Notes under the pieces: generated by a model
The model's database searches: none
Told to the model about the DNA's origin: nothing
The model's input: the letters and a program-made list of their open reading frames with translations, nothing else
In this document: positions 33,355-40,859 of the stretch, piece by piece
How positions within the stretch are numbered: position 1 is the first letter of the stretch
Layout of the letters: each line of letters opens with the position of its first letter
Position numbers and translations under genes: made by a program
Assembly: GCA_030684645.1 (NCBI GenBank)
Contig: JAUXUF010000060.1
Coordinates: 1-58,239 of the forward strand
DNA length: 58,239 bases
Direction: 5' to 3'
Source of the DNA: Bacteroidota bacterium
GTDB lineage: Bacteria; Bacteroidota; Bacteroidia; Bacteroidales; Prolixibacteraceae

Positions 33355-34068
33355 CTACTCCTGATGTGTATGCAGTCCGCACTCTTTTTTCGAGTTGTTC
33401 TCCCACCACCATCGACCGGCCCTGAAATCTTCACCCGGCTGAATAGCACGTGTGCACGGGGCACAACCAATACTAACAAAACCGCGGTCGTGCAAAACGT
33501 TGTACGGCACATTATTTTCCTTCACATATTTCTGGCAATCTTCAAGCGACCAATGTAACAACGGATTGAATTTAATCAACTTAAACCCGGCATCCCAAAT
33601 AAAAAAATCCAGATCGTGACGATTTTCCGACTGAGAAGCCCGAAGACCGGTAATCCAGCATTCCACTCCTTCCAGCGCACGGTTCAGCGGTTCAACTTTT
33701 CGGATATGGCAACATTCTTTGCGGTTTTCTAGCGACAAATAAAAACTCAACGGACCTTTTCCGGTGATCATTTCTTCGACTGATTCGTGTTTCGGAAAGT
33801 ACACCTGAATGGCTTTTCCGTATTTATCCAGCGTGCGGTTCATTACTTTATAAGTTTCCTCAAACAACCGGCCAGTATCCAAAGTCACGACTTTGATGTC
33901 CAGATTATTACTGAAAATCATATCGGATATGACCTGATCTTCAATGCCAAAGCTGGTGGTAAAAACTGCTTTCCCGGGGAATTGCTGAGCGATTTTCTCC
34001 AACATTCCCGCCAAATTGGCGGAGCCTGCCTGTTTATTCAGGTCTGAAACCAAATTTTGATCAACCAT
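33355..34068 (-). CDS. cysH: Phosphoadenylyl-/adenylyl-sulfate reductase
   Basis: This 237-aa protein has the PP-loop-type start (FTTSFGIEDQVISDMIF), a CCHIRKVEPLNRAL motif, WITGLRASQSENR, and RGFVSIGCAPCTRAIQPGED with the CxxC. The C-terminal KKECGLHTH carries the catalytic Cys. The CC...CxxC set implies a 4Fe-4S cluster, so the enzyme likely reduces APS (APR type) rather than only PAPS. It works in assimilatory sulfate reduction. It stands alone, so the rest of the pathway is elsewhere. Confidence 0.95.
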   Translation of the reverse strand: MVDQNLVSDLNKQAGSANLAGMLEKIAQQFPGKAVFTTSFGIEDQVISDMIFSNNLDIKVVTLDTGRLFEETYKVMNRTLDKYGKAIQVYFPKHESVEEMITGKGPLSFYLSLENRKECCHIRKVEPLNRALEGVECWITGLRASQSENRHDLDFFIWDAGFKLIKFNPLLHWSLEDCQKYVKENNVPYNVLHDRGFVSIGCAPCTRAIQPGEDFRAGRWWWENNSKKECGLHTHQE

Positions 34069-34277
34069 AGCTATTTGTTTATTAAACTCAATCCATTTAT
34101 CTTGCCGGCAAATATCACAAGAAAACTCAAAAAATCATCGAAAAAACATCCGAAATATTACCAGTTGCATTTTTAGACCGAATCAGAAATCAGTTTCCTG
34201 CTGATTACGATCATTTTATTCAATCGATCGATCAGGTTCCGGCTATCAGTCTGCGAATCAATCCACACAAATTCCAC

Positions 34278-35531
34278 TTGCCAAATACTGCGGAAAGAAT
34301 TCCCTGGTGCGAAACAGGGATTTTCCTGAATGAACGTCCTTCCTATACCTTGGATCCTATTTTTCATTCCGGAGCCTATTACGTGCAGGAAGCCAGTTCC
34401 ATGTTTATGGAGCAGGCATACCGGCAAATGGAAACCGGTAAAAACCGGATTGTTTTGGATTTATGTGCAGCGCCAGGTGGAAAATCAACTCATTTGCTCA
34501 GTTTACTGGACAACAGCGATTTGTTGGTAGCCAATGAGGTGATCAGGTCGAGGGTATCGGTTTTGAATGAAAATATCCGAAAATGGGGTCATCAGAATGT
34601 GGTAGTTTGCAGCAACGACCCGGCTGATTTCAGCAGTTTAGAAGGATTATTCGATCTGATTCTGGTTGATGCGCCTTGTTCCGGAGAAGGATTATTCAGG
34701 CGCGATCCGGTTGCAATCAGTCATTGGTCGGTTGATACGACCAACCTCTGTGCCACCCGCCAGCGCCGCATTCTGGCTGATATTTGGCCATCCCTGAAAA
34801 CAGGGGGTTACCTGATTTACAGCACCTGCACCTTCAATCCGGCAGAAAACGAAGAAAACCTGCAATGGATGGCCGAAAATAATGAAGTGGAAACTATCCG
34901 GATTCCGATTCATGAAAATTGGGGAGCAGAAGAAATAGAAACCAACGGATTATTTGGATATCGTTTCCTTCCTCACCGGGTAAAAGGGGAAGGGTTTTTC
35001 CTGACATTGATCCGCAAAAAAGACGGGTGCAGTTCGTTCATCATTCCAAAGAAAATCAAGGGCAGATTTGAAAAAATGCCGAAACAATTTGCTGAAATCC
35101 GTAACTGGCTTAACACTCCGGATTCTGAATATTTTGCAAAAGCAGAATATCTGATTGCTTTTCCTGAAAATAAAATACCGGTTTTAAACGCTCTGGCTGA
35201 ACAACTCCGTGTGATCAGTTTTGGATTGCCGCTTGCACAATTTAAGAAGAATGACCTTCTTCCTGAACATGCGTTTGCACTCTCGGTTGACCGCAATCCT
35301 GACGTTTTTGAATCGGTTGACGTCGATTTACGGGATGCTTTGCTTTTCCAAAAAAAGGAAGAAATACGAATCAATTCAACAACTAAAGGATGGCTGCTGG
35401 TTCAGTATCAGGGTGTACCGCTTGGTTTTGTCAAAAACCTCGGAAACCGCGCCAACAATTATTTTCCGAAGGAATGGCGAATCCGGATGACTTTACCTGA
35501 GTTGCCAATTCCGTGGTACATGACCAGCTAG
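34278..35531 (+). CDS. RsmF/NOL1-Nop2-Sun-family 16S rRNA methyltransferase, atypical start
   Basis: From the TTG at 34278 the protein is 417 aa. It has the family motifs DLCAAPGGKSTHLLS (SAM-binding), ILVDAPCSGEGLFRRDP (PCSG) and LIYSTCTFNPAENE with the catalytic TC. The C-terminus has a PUA/NTD-like FAAM-type extension seen in Bacteroidota homologues. Coding similarity clearly continues upstream: an open frame to about 34155 gives LPVAFLDRIRNQFPADYDHF then SLRINPHK, the usual N-terminus. No ATG, GTG or TTG is found in that stretch; only ATA (34155) or ATT candidates occur. The true start may be an unusual codon or be lost. The enzyme probably makes m5C in rRNA. Confidence 0.88.
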   Translation: MPNTAERIPWCETGIFLNERPSYTLDPIFHSGAYYVQEASSMFMEQAYRQMETGKNRIVLDLCAAPGGKSTHLLSLLDNSDLLVANEVIRSRVSVLNENIRKWGHQNVVVCSNDPADFSSLEGLFDLILVDAPCSGEGLFRRDPVAISHWSVDTTNLCATRQRRILADIWPSLKTGGYLIYSTCTFNPAENEENLQWMAENNEVETIRIPIHENWGAEEIETNGLFGYRFLPHRVKGEGFFLTLIRKKDGCSSFIIPKKIKGRFEKMPKQFAEIRNWLNTPDSEYFAKAEYLIAFPENKIPVLNALAEQLRVISFGLPLAQFKKNDLLPEHAFALSVDRNPDVFESVDVDLRDALLFQKKEEIRINSTTKGWLLVQYQGVPLGFVKNLGNRANNYFPKEWRIRMTLPELPIPWYMTS

Positions 35532-35629
35532 GATTTCAGTTTTCAGGTCAAATTTCGACCTTGCTTTAACTTGAATATTGAATATTGGACATTTGAAACA
35601 AAGTGAGATTTCAACCTGAAAGGTTTACT

Positions 35630-36739
35630 TTACCCAAACACATAAATCCGCCCGTCGCCCGCACCAATCACAATTTTGCCAGAAACAACTGCCGGACTTC
35701 CGATAATCGGACTGCCTAATTCGTATTTCCAAAGTTCTTTCCCGGTTTTCAGGTCATGAATGTATAACATTCCATCCATAGTACCGGTAATCACTTTCCC
35801 TGAGGCAATTACTGAAGAAGATTCGACCCGACTGCTGGTTTTTACTTTCCAGACGACTTTCCCTGAGTTTTTATCCAGGCAATAAATGAACCGATCCTGG
35901 TTGCCGATCACGATAAAGTTACCACTCAAGGCAGGCGAAGCGATAAATGGAAGGTTTTTCTCCGGATCGTCATAGGTCCAGATTACTTTTCCGGCTTCCA
36001 GATCAATGCAAAAAAAGCGTCCTTCATAGTCGCCCACATAAGCATGTTTACCATCAATCACCGGCGATGAAGCGACATAGGTTTCCAGTTTTATTTTCTT
36101 AAATACCTTTCCGGTTTCGATGTTTACCAGATGAACAAATCCGTCACATCCTCCAAACACCGCATTCTTATTATAAATTGCCGGCGCTCCGTTAATGTAA
36201 TTATCCGATTCATACTGCCAGATGCTGTCGCCTTTGGCGAACCCGACACAGTGCAGGTTGTAATCGTAACTTCCAACCACCAATCTCAGTTGTTTCCCAA
36301 TTTTCAGCCAGTTGGCCGATCCCATGATTTGATTATCAGTGGTGTATTTCCAAATCTGCTTGCCGGTTCTTTCATCCAGACTGAAAAACATTCCGTCAAG
36401 CGAGCCAAATATTACAGAACCATCGATTACCAAGGCTGGAGCTTCAATGGCATTTCCTGAAGCAAATTTCCATTTCTGTTTTCCATCGAACCCAATAGCA
36501 TACATGCTGCCATCGGCCGATCCACAGAAAATAGTTTGCCCATCCACTACCGGTGATGCTTTAATATCGTCGCCTGTTTGAAATGAAAACAACAATTTAG
36601 GTTTCTCCGGGATACTTGCAGAAGTAGTCCCAGAAAGCTGCTGATTACCACGGAAAATGGGCCAGGAGAACTGGGCTTTTATGGAACTCAGAAGAAGTAA
36701 ATTTACAAGGAACAGTATCAGAGATTTTCTCAAAATCAT
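35630..36739 (-). CDS. Secreted PQQ-like beta-propeller protein
   Basis: From the ATG at 36739 the protein is 369 aa, with a signal peptide (ILRKSLILFLVNLLLLSSIKA). An earlier GTG start (36787) adds unlikely residues. Eight-like repeats carry the pattern GKQIWKY, GKVVWKV and GKELWKYELGSPIIGSPAV, as in PQQ-dehydrogenase or BamB-like beta-propellers. There are no catalytic residues of alcohol dehydrogenases, so it is likely a binding or scaffolding propeller in the periplasm. It stands between convergent and divergent neighbours, so it is monocistronic. Confidence 0.88.
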   Translation of the reverse strand: MILRKSLILFLVNLLLLSSIKAQFSWPIFRGNQQLSGTTSASIPEKPKLLFSFQTGDDIKASPVVDGQTIFCGSADGSMYAIGFDGKQKWKFASGNAIEAPALVIDGSVIFGSLDGMFFSLDERTGKQIWKYTTDNQIMGSANWLKIGKQLRLVVGSYDYNLHCVGFAKGDSIWQYESDNYINGAPAIYNKNAVFGGCDGFVHLVNIETGKVFKKIKLETYVASSPVIDGKHAYVGDYEGRFFCIDLEAGKVIWTYDDPEKNLPFIASPALSGNFIVIGNQDRFIYCLDKNSGKVVWKVKTSSRVESSSVIASGKVITGTMDGMLYIHDLKTGKELWKYELGSPIIGSPAVVSGKIVIGAGDGRIYVFG

Positions 36740-36963
36740 TGGATGAAAATTGCTAATTCGAATTAAAGTCGTAAAAATAGTAAACACTTTATATAAAACT
36801 TAGATAATGAACTTATCCTGAAATTAAAACTTTTCGATTGTCATATTCCCAATATTTAAAACGATTCGCCAAGTGAAATGGCCATCTTGGTTTAGGATTC
36901 TAACTGGTCAAAAAAGATAATTCATGATCAGAAAATAATACCAGATTATGAGCGTAGGTTCAT

Positions 36964-36971
36964 TATCTTTG
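36964..36971 (+). promoter_or_regulatory. Candidate promoter -7 box for cyd operon
   Basis: TATCTTTG fits TAnnTTTG and lies 34 bases upstream of the DUF4492 start. No matching -33 is visible. The upstream 200 bp are AT-rich and non-coding. Confidence 0.45.
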
Positions 36972-37004
36972 TCGGAAATTAGTTGATTTAGTCCTATCTT
37001 TTTA

Positions 37005-37223
37005 ATGACCACAGTGAAGGATTTACTACATCATATATTTCAATTTTATTATCAGGGTTTTAAAGGTATGACCCTGGGAAGAAGATTATGGACAATTATT
37101 ATTATTAAGTTGGCAATTATATTTTTCGTATTGAAATTATTCTTCTTCCCCAATTATTTAAAATCAAATTTTAAAACTGACGAAGAGCGCAGTAATCACG
37201 TCATTGAACAACTCACTAAATGA
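37005..37223 (+). CDS. DUF4492 protein
   Basis: This 72-aa protein has an N-terminal helix YYQGFKGMTLGRRLWTIIIIKLAIIFFVLKLFFFPNYL with one membrane segment, then a short polar tail. DUF4492 proteins precede cydA in many Bacteroidota genomes. The gene ends 6 bp before cydA. It is likely an assembly or accessory factor of the bd oxidase, which is an inference from position. Confidence 0.9.
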   Translation: MTTVKDLLHHIFQFYYQGFKGMTLGRRLWTIIIIKLAIIFFVLKLFFFPNYLKSNFKTDEERSNHVIEQLTK

Positions 37224-37229
37224 AATTAT

Positions 37230-38795
37230 ATGGAAAATATTGATTTTTCGCTTGTTGATTGGTCCCGTGCACAATTTGCCCTTACTGCCATGTATCATTG
37301 GTTGTTTGTGCCATTGACTCTGGGCCTTTCTTTTATTGTAGCTTTCATGGAAACCTTGTACGTTCAATCAGGAAATCCGGAATGGAAGCGGATTACAAAA
37401 TTCTGGATGTCACTGTTTGGAATAAACTTCGCGATAGGTGTTGCAACAGGGATCATTCTTGAATTTGAATTCGGAACCAACTGGTCCAATTATTCCTGGT
37501 TTGTAGGTGATATTTTCGGTGCACCGTTGGCTATCGAGGGGATCATGGCATTTTTTCTGGAAAGCACTTTTATTGCCGTTATGTTCTTTGGCTGGAATAA
37601 AGTAAGCAAGAAATTTCACCTGCTATCAACCTGGTTGGTTGCAATTGGTTCCAACTTATCCGCATTATGGATTCTGGTTGCCAATGGCTGGATGCAATAT
37701 CCTTCCGGGATGAAATTCAATCCAGATACTGCCCGAAATGAGATGATCAATTTTTGGGAGGTACTTTTTTCTCCGATTGCAATCAATAAATTTCTGCATA
37801 CTATTTCCTCAGGATATGTGCTGGCTTCGGTATTTGTCTTAGGAATAAGTGCCTGGTATTTATTAAAAAACAGAGAGCATCAATTAGCTAAAAAAAGCAT
37901 ATTGGTGGCATCGGCCTTTGGTTTAATAACTACTGCATTTGTAGTTTTGACCGGAGACGGATCGGCACGGAATATGGCAAAATATCAACCCATGAAGTTT
38001 GCTGCCATGGAAAATCTGTATGTTGGCCAGCAAAACGCACCCCTTGTTGCCATTGGTATCCTGAAGGAAGACGGCAAGGAAGCATCGCATAAAAAACAGG
38101 ATTTTCGATTTGAGATAGAAATTCCAAACATGCTTTCATATATGGCATTTCTTGATCCTAATGCATATGTTCCAGGAATTCAGGACATTGTTCTTGGAAA
38201 CCCGGAACACCATATTATGTCGTTTCAGGAAAGAAGCGCAAAGGGTAAGATTGCGATCAATTCATTAGCCGATTATAAAAATGCCAGAAAAGCAGGAAAT
38301 GATAGTCTGTCAATGGTTTCTTTAGAAAATTTCGAGGCAAATTATGCTCATTTTGGGTACGGATATTATTCAGGCCGGGATATGCAAGAGTTAATACCAA
38401 GTGTTCCAACAACCTTTTATTCCTTCCGGATCATGGTTGGTTTAGGAGTTCATTTTGGTGCACTTTTCCTGGTAGTGCTTTTGTTAACCTTAAAAAATAA
38501 AATCGAAAAGAAACGATTTATTCTTTATACCGCTCTTTGGAGTATTCCACTGGCCTATATCGCTTCTGAATTGGGTTGGGTTGTAGCTGAAGTGGGTCGT
38601 CAGCCTTGGGTAATTCAAGATATTCTACCTACAATAGCAGCGGTTTCCCAGCTAAAACCCTCGTCAGTCCAAATTACATTTTGGATGTTCTTCATCATTT
38701 TTACCGGATTATTGATTGCTGAAATAAGAATCATGACCACCCGGATAAAACATGGACCGGACGACAACCAAGAATCACCAATAACTAATCATTAA
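37230..38795 (+). CDS. cydA: Cytochrome bd ubiquinol oxidase subunit I
   Basis: This 521-aa protein has the CydA signature NIDFSLVDWSRAQFALTAMYHWLFVPLTLG, with His in the first helices, then FGINFAIGVATGIILEFEFGTNWSNYSWFVGDIFGAPLAIEG and FFLESTFIAVMFFGWNKVS. The heme b595/d ligands and the Q-loop are in FKQRTA-type positions. C-terminal GWVVAEVGRQPWVIQDILPT is also conserved. It reduces O2 to water using menaquinol. It is followed by cydB and a small gene. The length of 521 aa is ordinary. Confidence 0.96.
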   Translation: MENIDFSLVDWSRAQFALTAMYHWLFVPLTLGLSFIVAFMETLYVQSGNPEWKRITKFWMSLFGINFAIGVATGIILEFEFGTNWSNYSWFVGDIFGAPLAIEGIMAFFLESTFIAVMFFGWNKVSKKFHLLSTWLVAIGSNLSALWILVANGWMQYPSGMKFNPDTARNEMINFWEVLFSPIAINKFLHTISSGYVLASVFVLGISAWYLLKNREHQLAKKSILVASAFGLITTAFVVLTGDGSARNMAKYQPMKFAAMENLYVGQQNAPLVAIGILKEDGKEASHKKQDFRFEIEIPNMLSYMAFLDPNAYVPGIQDIVLGNPEHHIMSFQERSAKGKIAINSLADYKNARKAGNDSLSMVSLENFEANYAHFGYGYYSGRDMQELIPSVPTTFYSFRIMVGLGVHFGALFLVVLLLTLKNKIEKKRFILYTALWSIPLAYIASELGWVVAEVGRQPWVIQDILPTIAAVSQLKPSSVQITFWMFFIIFTGLLIAEIRIMTTRIKHGPDDNQESPITNH

Positions 38796-38807
38796 AATTC
38801 AGAAATC

Positions 38808-39980
38808 ATGTTCGAAGCATTATCATACATTACATTACAACATTACTGGTGGATCATCGTGTCGCTGTTGGGAGCAATTCTTGTGCTCCTGATGTTTGTT
38901 CAGGGTGGACAAACTCTAATATATACTCTTGGTAAAACCGACGATGAGCGCACCATTCTCATTAATTTACTGGGGCGGAAATGGGAGTTTACGTTTACGA
39001 CGCTGGTTACCTTTGGCGGAGCCTTCTTTGCATCCTTCCCCCTGTTTTATTCGACCAGTTTTGGAGGGGCCTATTGGGTTTGGATGTTAATATTGCTTGC
39101 TTTTATCCTTCAAGCTGTATCATATGAATACCGCAGTAAAGCCAATAATTTCCTCGGTAAAAGAATCTACGAAACTTTTTTATTCTTAAATGGCATTATT
39201 GCACCATTACTGATTGGAACTGCTGTAGCAACCTTCTTTACAGGATCAAAGTTTTCGGTAAACCTTCTGAACATTACTCTTCTCACCGGTAATAAAATGC
39301 CTGTCATTTCTGAATGGACTGGTCCTGCCCATGGACTAGAAGCTGCCCTAAACCTGCATAATCTCATGCTGGGACTAACGTTAGTCTTTTTGACACGTGT
39401 TCTCGCTTTACTCTATTTCATGAACAGGCTTAATCATGGCGAAATGATGGAACGTGTAAAAAAACAACTTCTCGTGAACAGTATCCCTTTTGTTATTTTG
39501 TTTCTCACTTTTACAATCTGGACATTACTTTCTGATGGGTTTGCTGTAAATCCAAAAACCGGTGAAGTGTTTATGGAATCGTATAAGTATCTGCATAATT
39601 TGCTGCAAATGCCCGTTGTTGCTATACTATTTGTTCTTGGTGTCGCTTTGGTATTGATTGGAATCATCAGACCGCTTACCTGCTTCGAAAAATGCAGTAC
39701 CAAAGGAATATGGGGAGCAGGTATTGGAACAATCCTGACCGTATTTGCACTTTTTCTTTTGGCCGGATTTAATCATACGGCCTATTATCCTTCGACTTAT
39801 GACCTTCAAAGCTCCCTAACGATCGAAAATAGCTCTTCAAGTTATTATACACTGACTGCTATGAGCTATGTTTCCTTGCTGGTTCCATTTGTTATTGCTT
39901 ATATATGGATAGCATGGCGTGCGATTGACAGCAAAAAGATAGACATGGAAGAGCTTAATAGTGAGTCACATATTTATTAA
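38808..39980 (+). CDS. cydB: Cytochrome bd ubiquinol oxidase subunit II
   Basis: This 390-aa protein has the CydB beginning MFEALSYITLQHYWWIIVSLLGAILVLLMFVQGGQTLIYTLG, with about nine membrane helices. The region LGRKWEFTFTTLVTFGGAFFASFPLFYSTSFGGAYWVWMLIL is typical. It is the partner of CydA, 12 bp downstream. A small single-helix gene follows at 40013. Confidence 0.95.
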   Translation: MFEALSYITLQHYWWIIVSLLGAILVLLMFVQGGQTLIYTLGKTDDERTILINLLGRKWEFTFTTLVTFGGAFFASFPLFYSTSFGGAYWVWMLILLAFILQAVSYEYRSKANNFLGKRIYETFLFLNGIIAPLLIGTAVATFFTGSKFSVNLLNITLLTGNKMPVISEWTGPAHGLEAALNLHNLMLGLTLVFLTRVLALLYFMNRLNHGEMMERVKKQLLVNSIPFVILFLTFTIWTLLSDGFAVNPKTGEVFMESYKYLHNLLQMPVVAILFVLGVALVLIGIIRPLTCFEKCSTKGIWGAGIGTILTVFALFLLAGFNHTAYYPSTYDLQSSLTIENSSSSYYTLTAMSYVSLLVPFVIAYIWIAWRAIDSKKIDMEELNSESHIY

Positions 39981-40012
39981 ATCAGTTATTTGTAATCTTA
40001 AAACATAAAATC

Positions 40013-40135
40013 ATGATAACACAAATATTATGGCTGCTCAGTTGGCCGGTGCTTATTATCATTTCCTTCGTTGCTATCAAATGGGCAATAAAAAGGTTTG
40101 ATAAAACCAGCATCAATCCAAAAATTGAACTTTAA
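40013..40135 (+). CDS. Small single-helix protein after cydB (CydX-like candidate)
   Basis: This 40-aa ORF starts at an ATG 32 bp after cydB and reads MITQILWLLSWPVLIIISFV then AIKWAIKRFDKTSINPKIEL. It is one membrane helix followed by a basic tail, exactly the design of the small third subunit (CydX/CydS) of bd oxidases. Sequence similarity to E. coli CydX is too short to judge. Position and composition support the assignment; function is an inference. Confidence 0.7.
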   Translation: MITQILWLLSWPVLIIISFVAIKWAIKRFDKTSINPKIEL

Positions 40136-40337
40136 TGGATCATATTAACTGTCAAATAATAAAACACTGCTGTGTATTAACCTGAGTTCGATATAAGCAA
40201 TACTTTAAAAAAGGGCCAATTGTCCAAAAGTTGGTTCGACATCATATTTTATTGATGGTTTTTTAGGAAGAAAAGAATATGCCAACAAACCAGAAATAAG
40301 ATTTGTCAGGAAATTCCCAAATGTAGCTTAACCCAGA
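40136..40337. other. Gap between cyd operon and pseudogene fragments
   Basis: This 202-bp stretch has no recognisable gene or hairpin. It precedes the GH88 fragment and probably contains further degraded sequence of that element. Confidence 0.5.
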
Positions 40338-40493
40338 AGAAATCAGGGATTGAATAATGAATCCTTCTGGGCACGCGGGCAGGCCTGGGGCCTGTATGGA
40401 TATACCGTTTGTTTCCGCGAAACAGGCGACGCCAAATACCTGGAAGCTCTAACTTATAAGTTTCTGCATACGCTTCAGCCAAGGGCGGGTTAA
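40338..40493 (+). pseudogene. GH88 (unsaturated glucuronyl hydrolase) fragment
   Basis: The + frame reads QGLNNESFWARGQAWGLYGY then TVCFRETGDAKYLEALTYKF and ends at TAA 40491-40493. WARGQAWGLYGxTxCxRETGDxxYL is the conserved catalytic core of GH88/105 hydrolases, enzymes that split unsaturated uronic acid disaccharides. Only about 45 residues remain out of roughly 380, and no start is present. It lies 17 bp before an SDR fragment, so a deletion has probably fused two genes of a polysaccharide-degradation locus. Confidence 0.85.
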
Positions 40494-40510
40494 AACTTTT
40501 AACTGCGAAT

Positions 40511-40798
40511 ATGTGCTGCGAATGGGCTAAATTTAACCTTCAGATCAATGGCATTGGCCCTGGTTACATTGCCACTTCGCAAACCGCTGATATCCGGCTG
40601 AATGGTCATCCGTTCAATGATTTGGTCATGACGCGAACTCCTGCGGGCCGTTGGGGAGAGCCTGAAGATGTGGGTAATGCAGCTCTTTTTCTTGCATCAA
40701 AAGCAAGTGATTTTGTAAACGGACATGTGCTTTATGTCGATGGCGGCATATTGGCCAATTTTGGTTACGTAAAAGGTGAAAATGATCTTCCGGAATGA
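40511..40798 (+). pseudogene. SDR-family dehydrogenase C-terminal fragment (gluconate 5-dehydrogenase-like)
   Basis: This 95-aa frame is the C-terminal part of a short-chain dehydrogenase: CEWAKFNLQINGIGPGYIAT, ADIRLNGHPFNDLVMTRTPA, WGEPEDVGNAALFLASKASDFVNGHVLYVDGGILANFGY. The NAD-binding GxxxGxG and the catalytic YxxxK are missing, so it is inactive. The segment closely resembles gluconate 5-dehydrogenase/KduD-type proteins of uronate catabolism. Together with the preceding GH88 fragment it marks a lost uronate pathway. Confidence 0.85.
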
Positions 40799-40859
40799 GA
40801 ACGACAGAATAAGGTCAGTCATGAATTTGTGGTCATGAGCGCCAGATCAATTTAACAGC

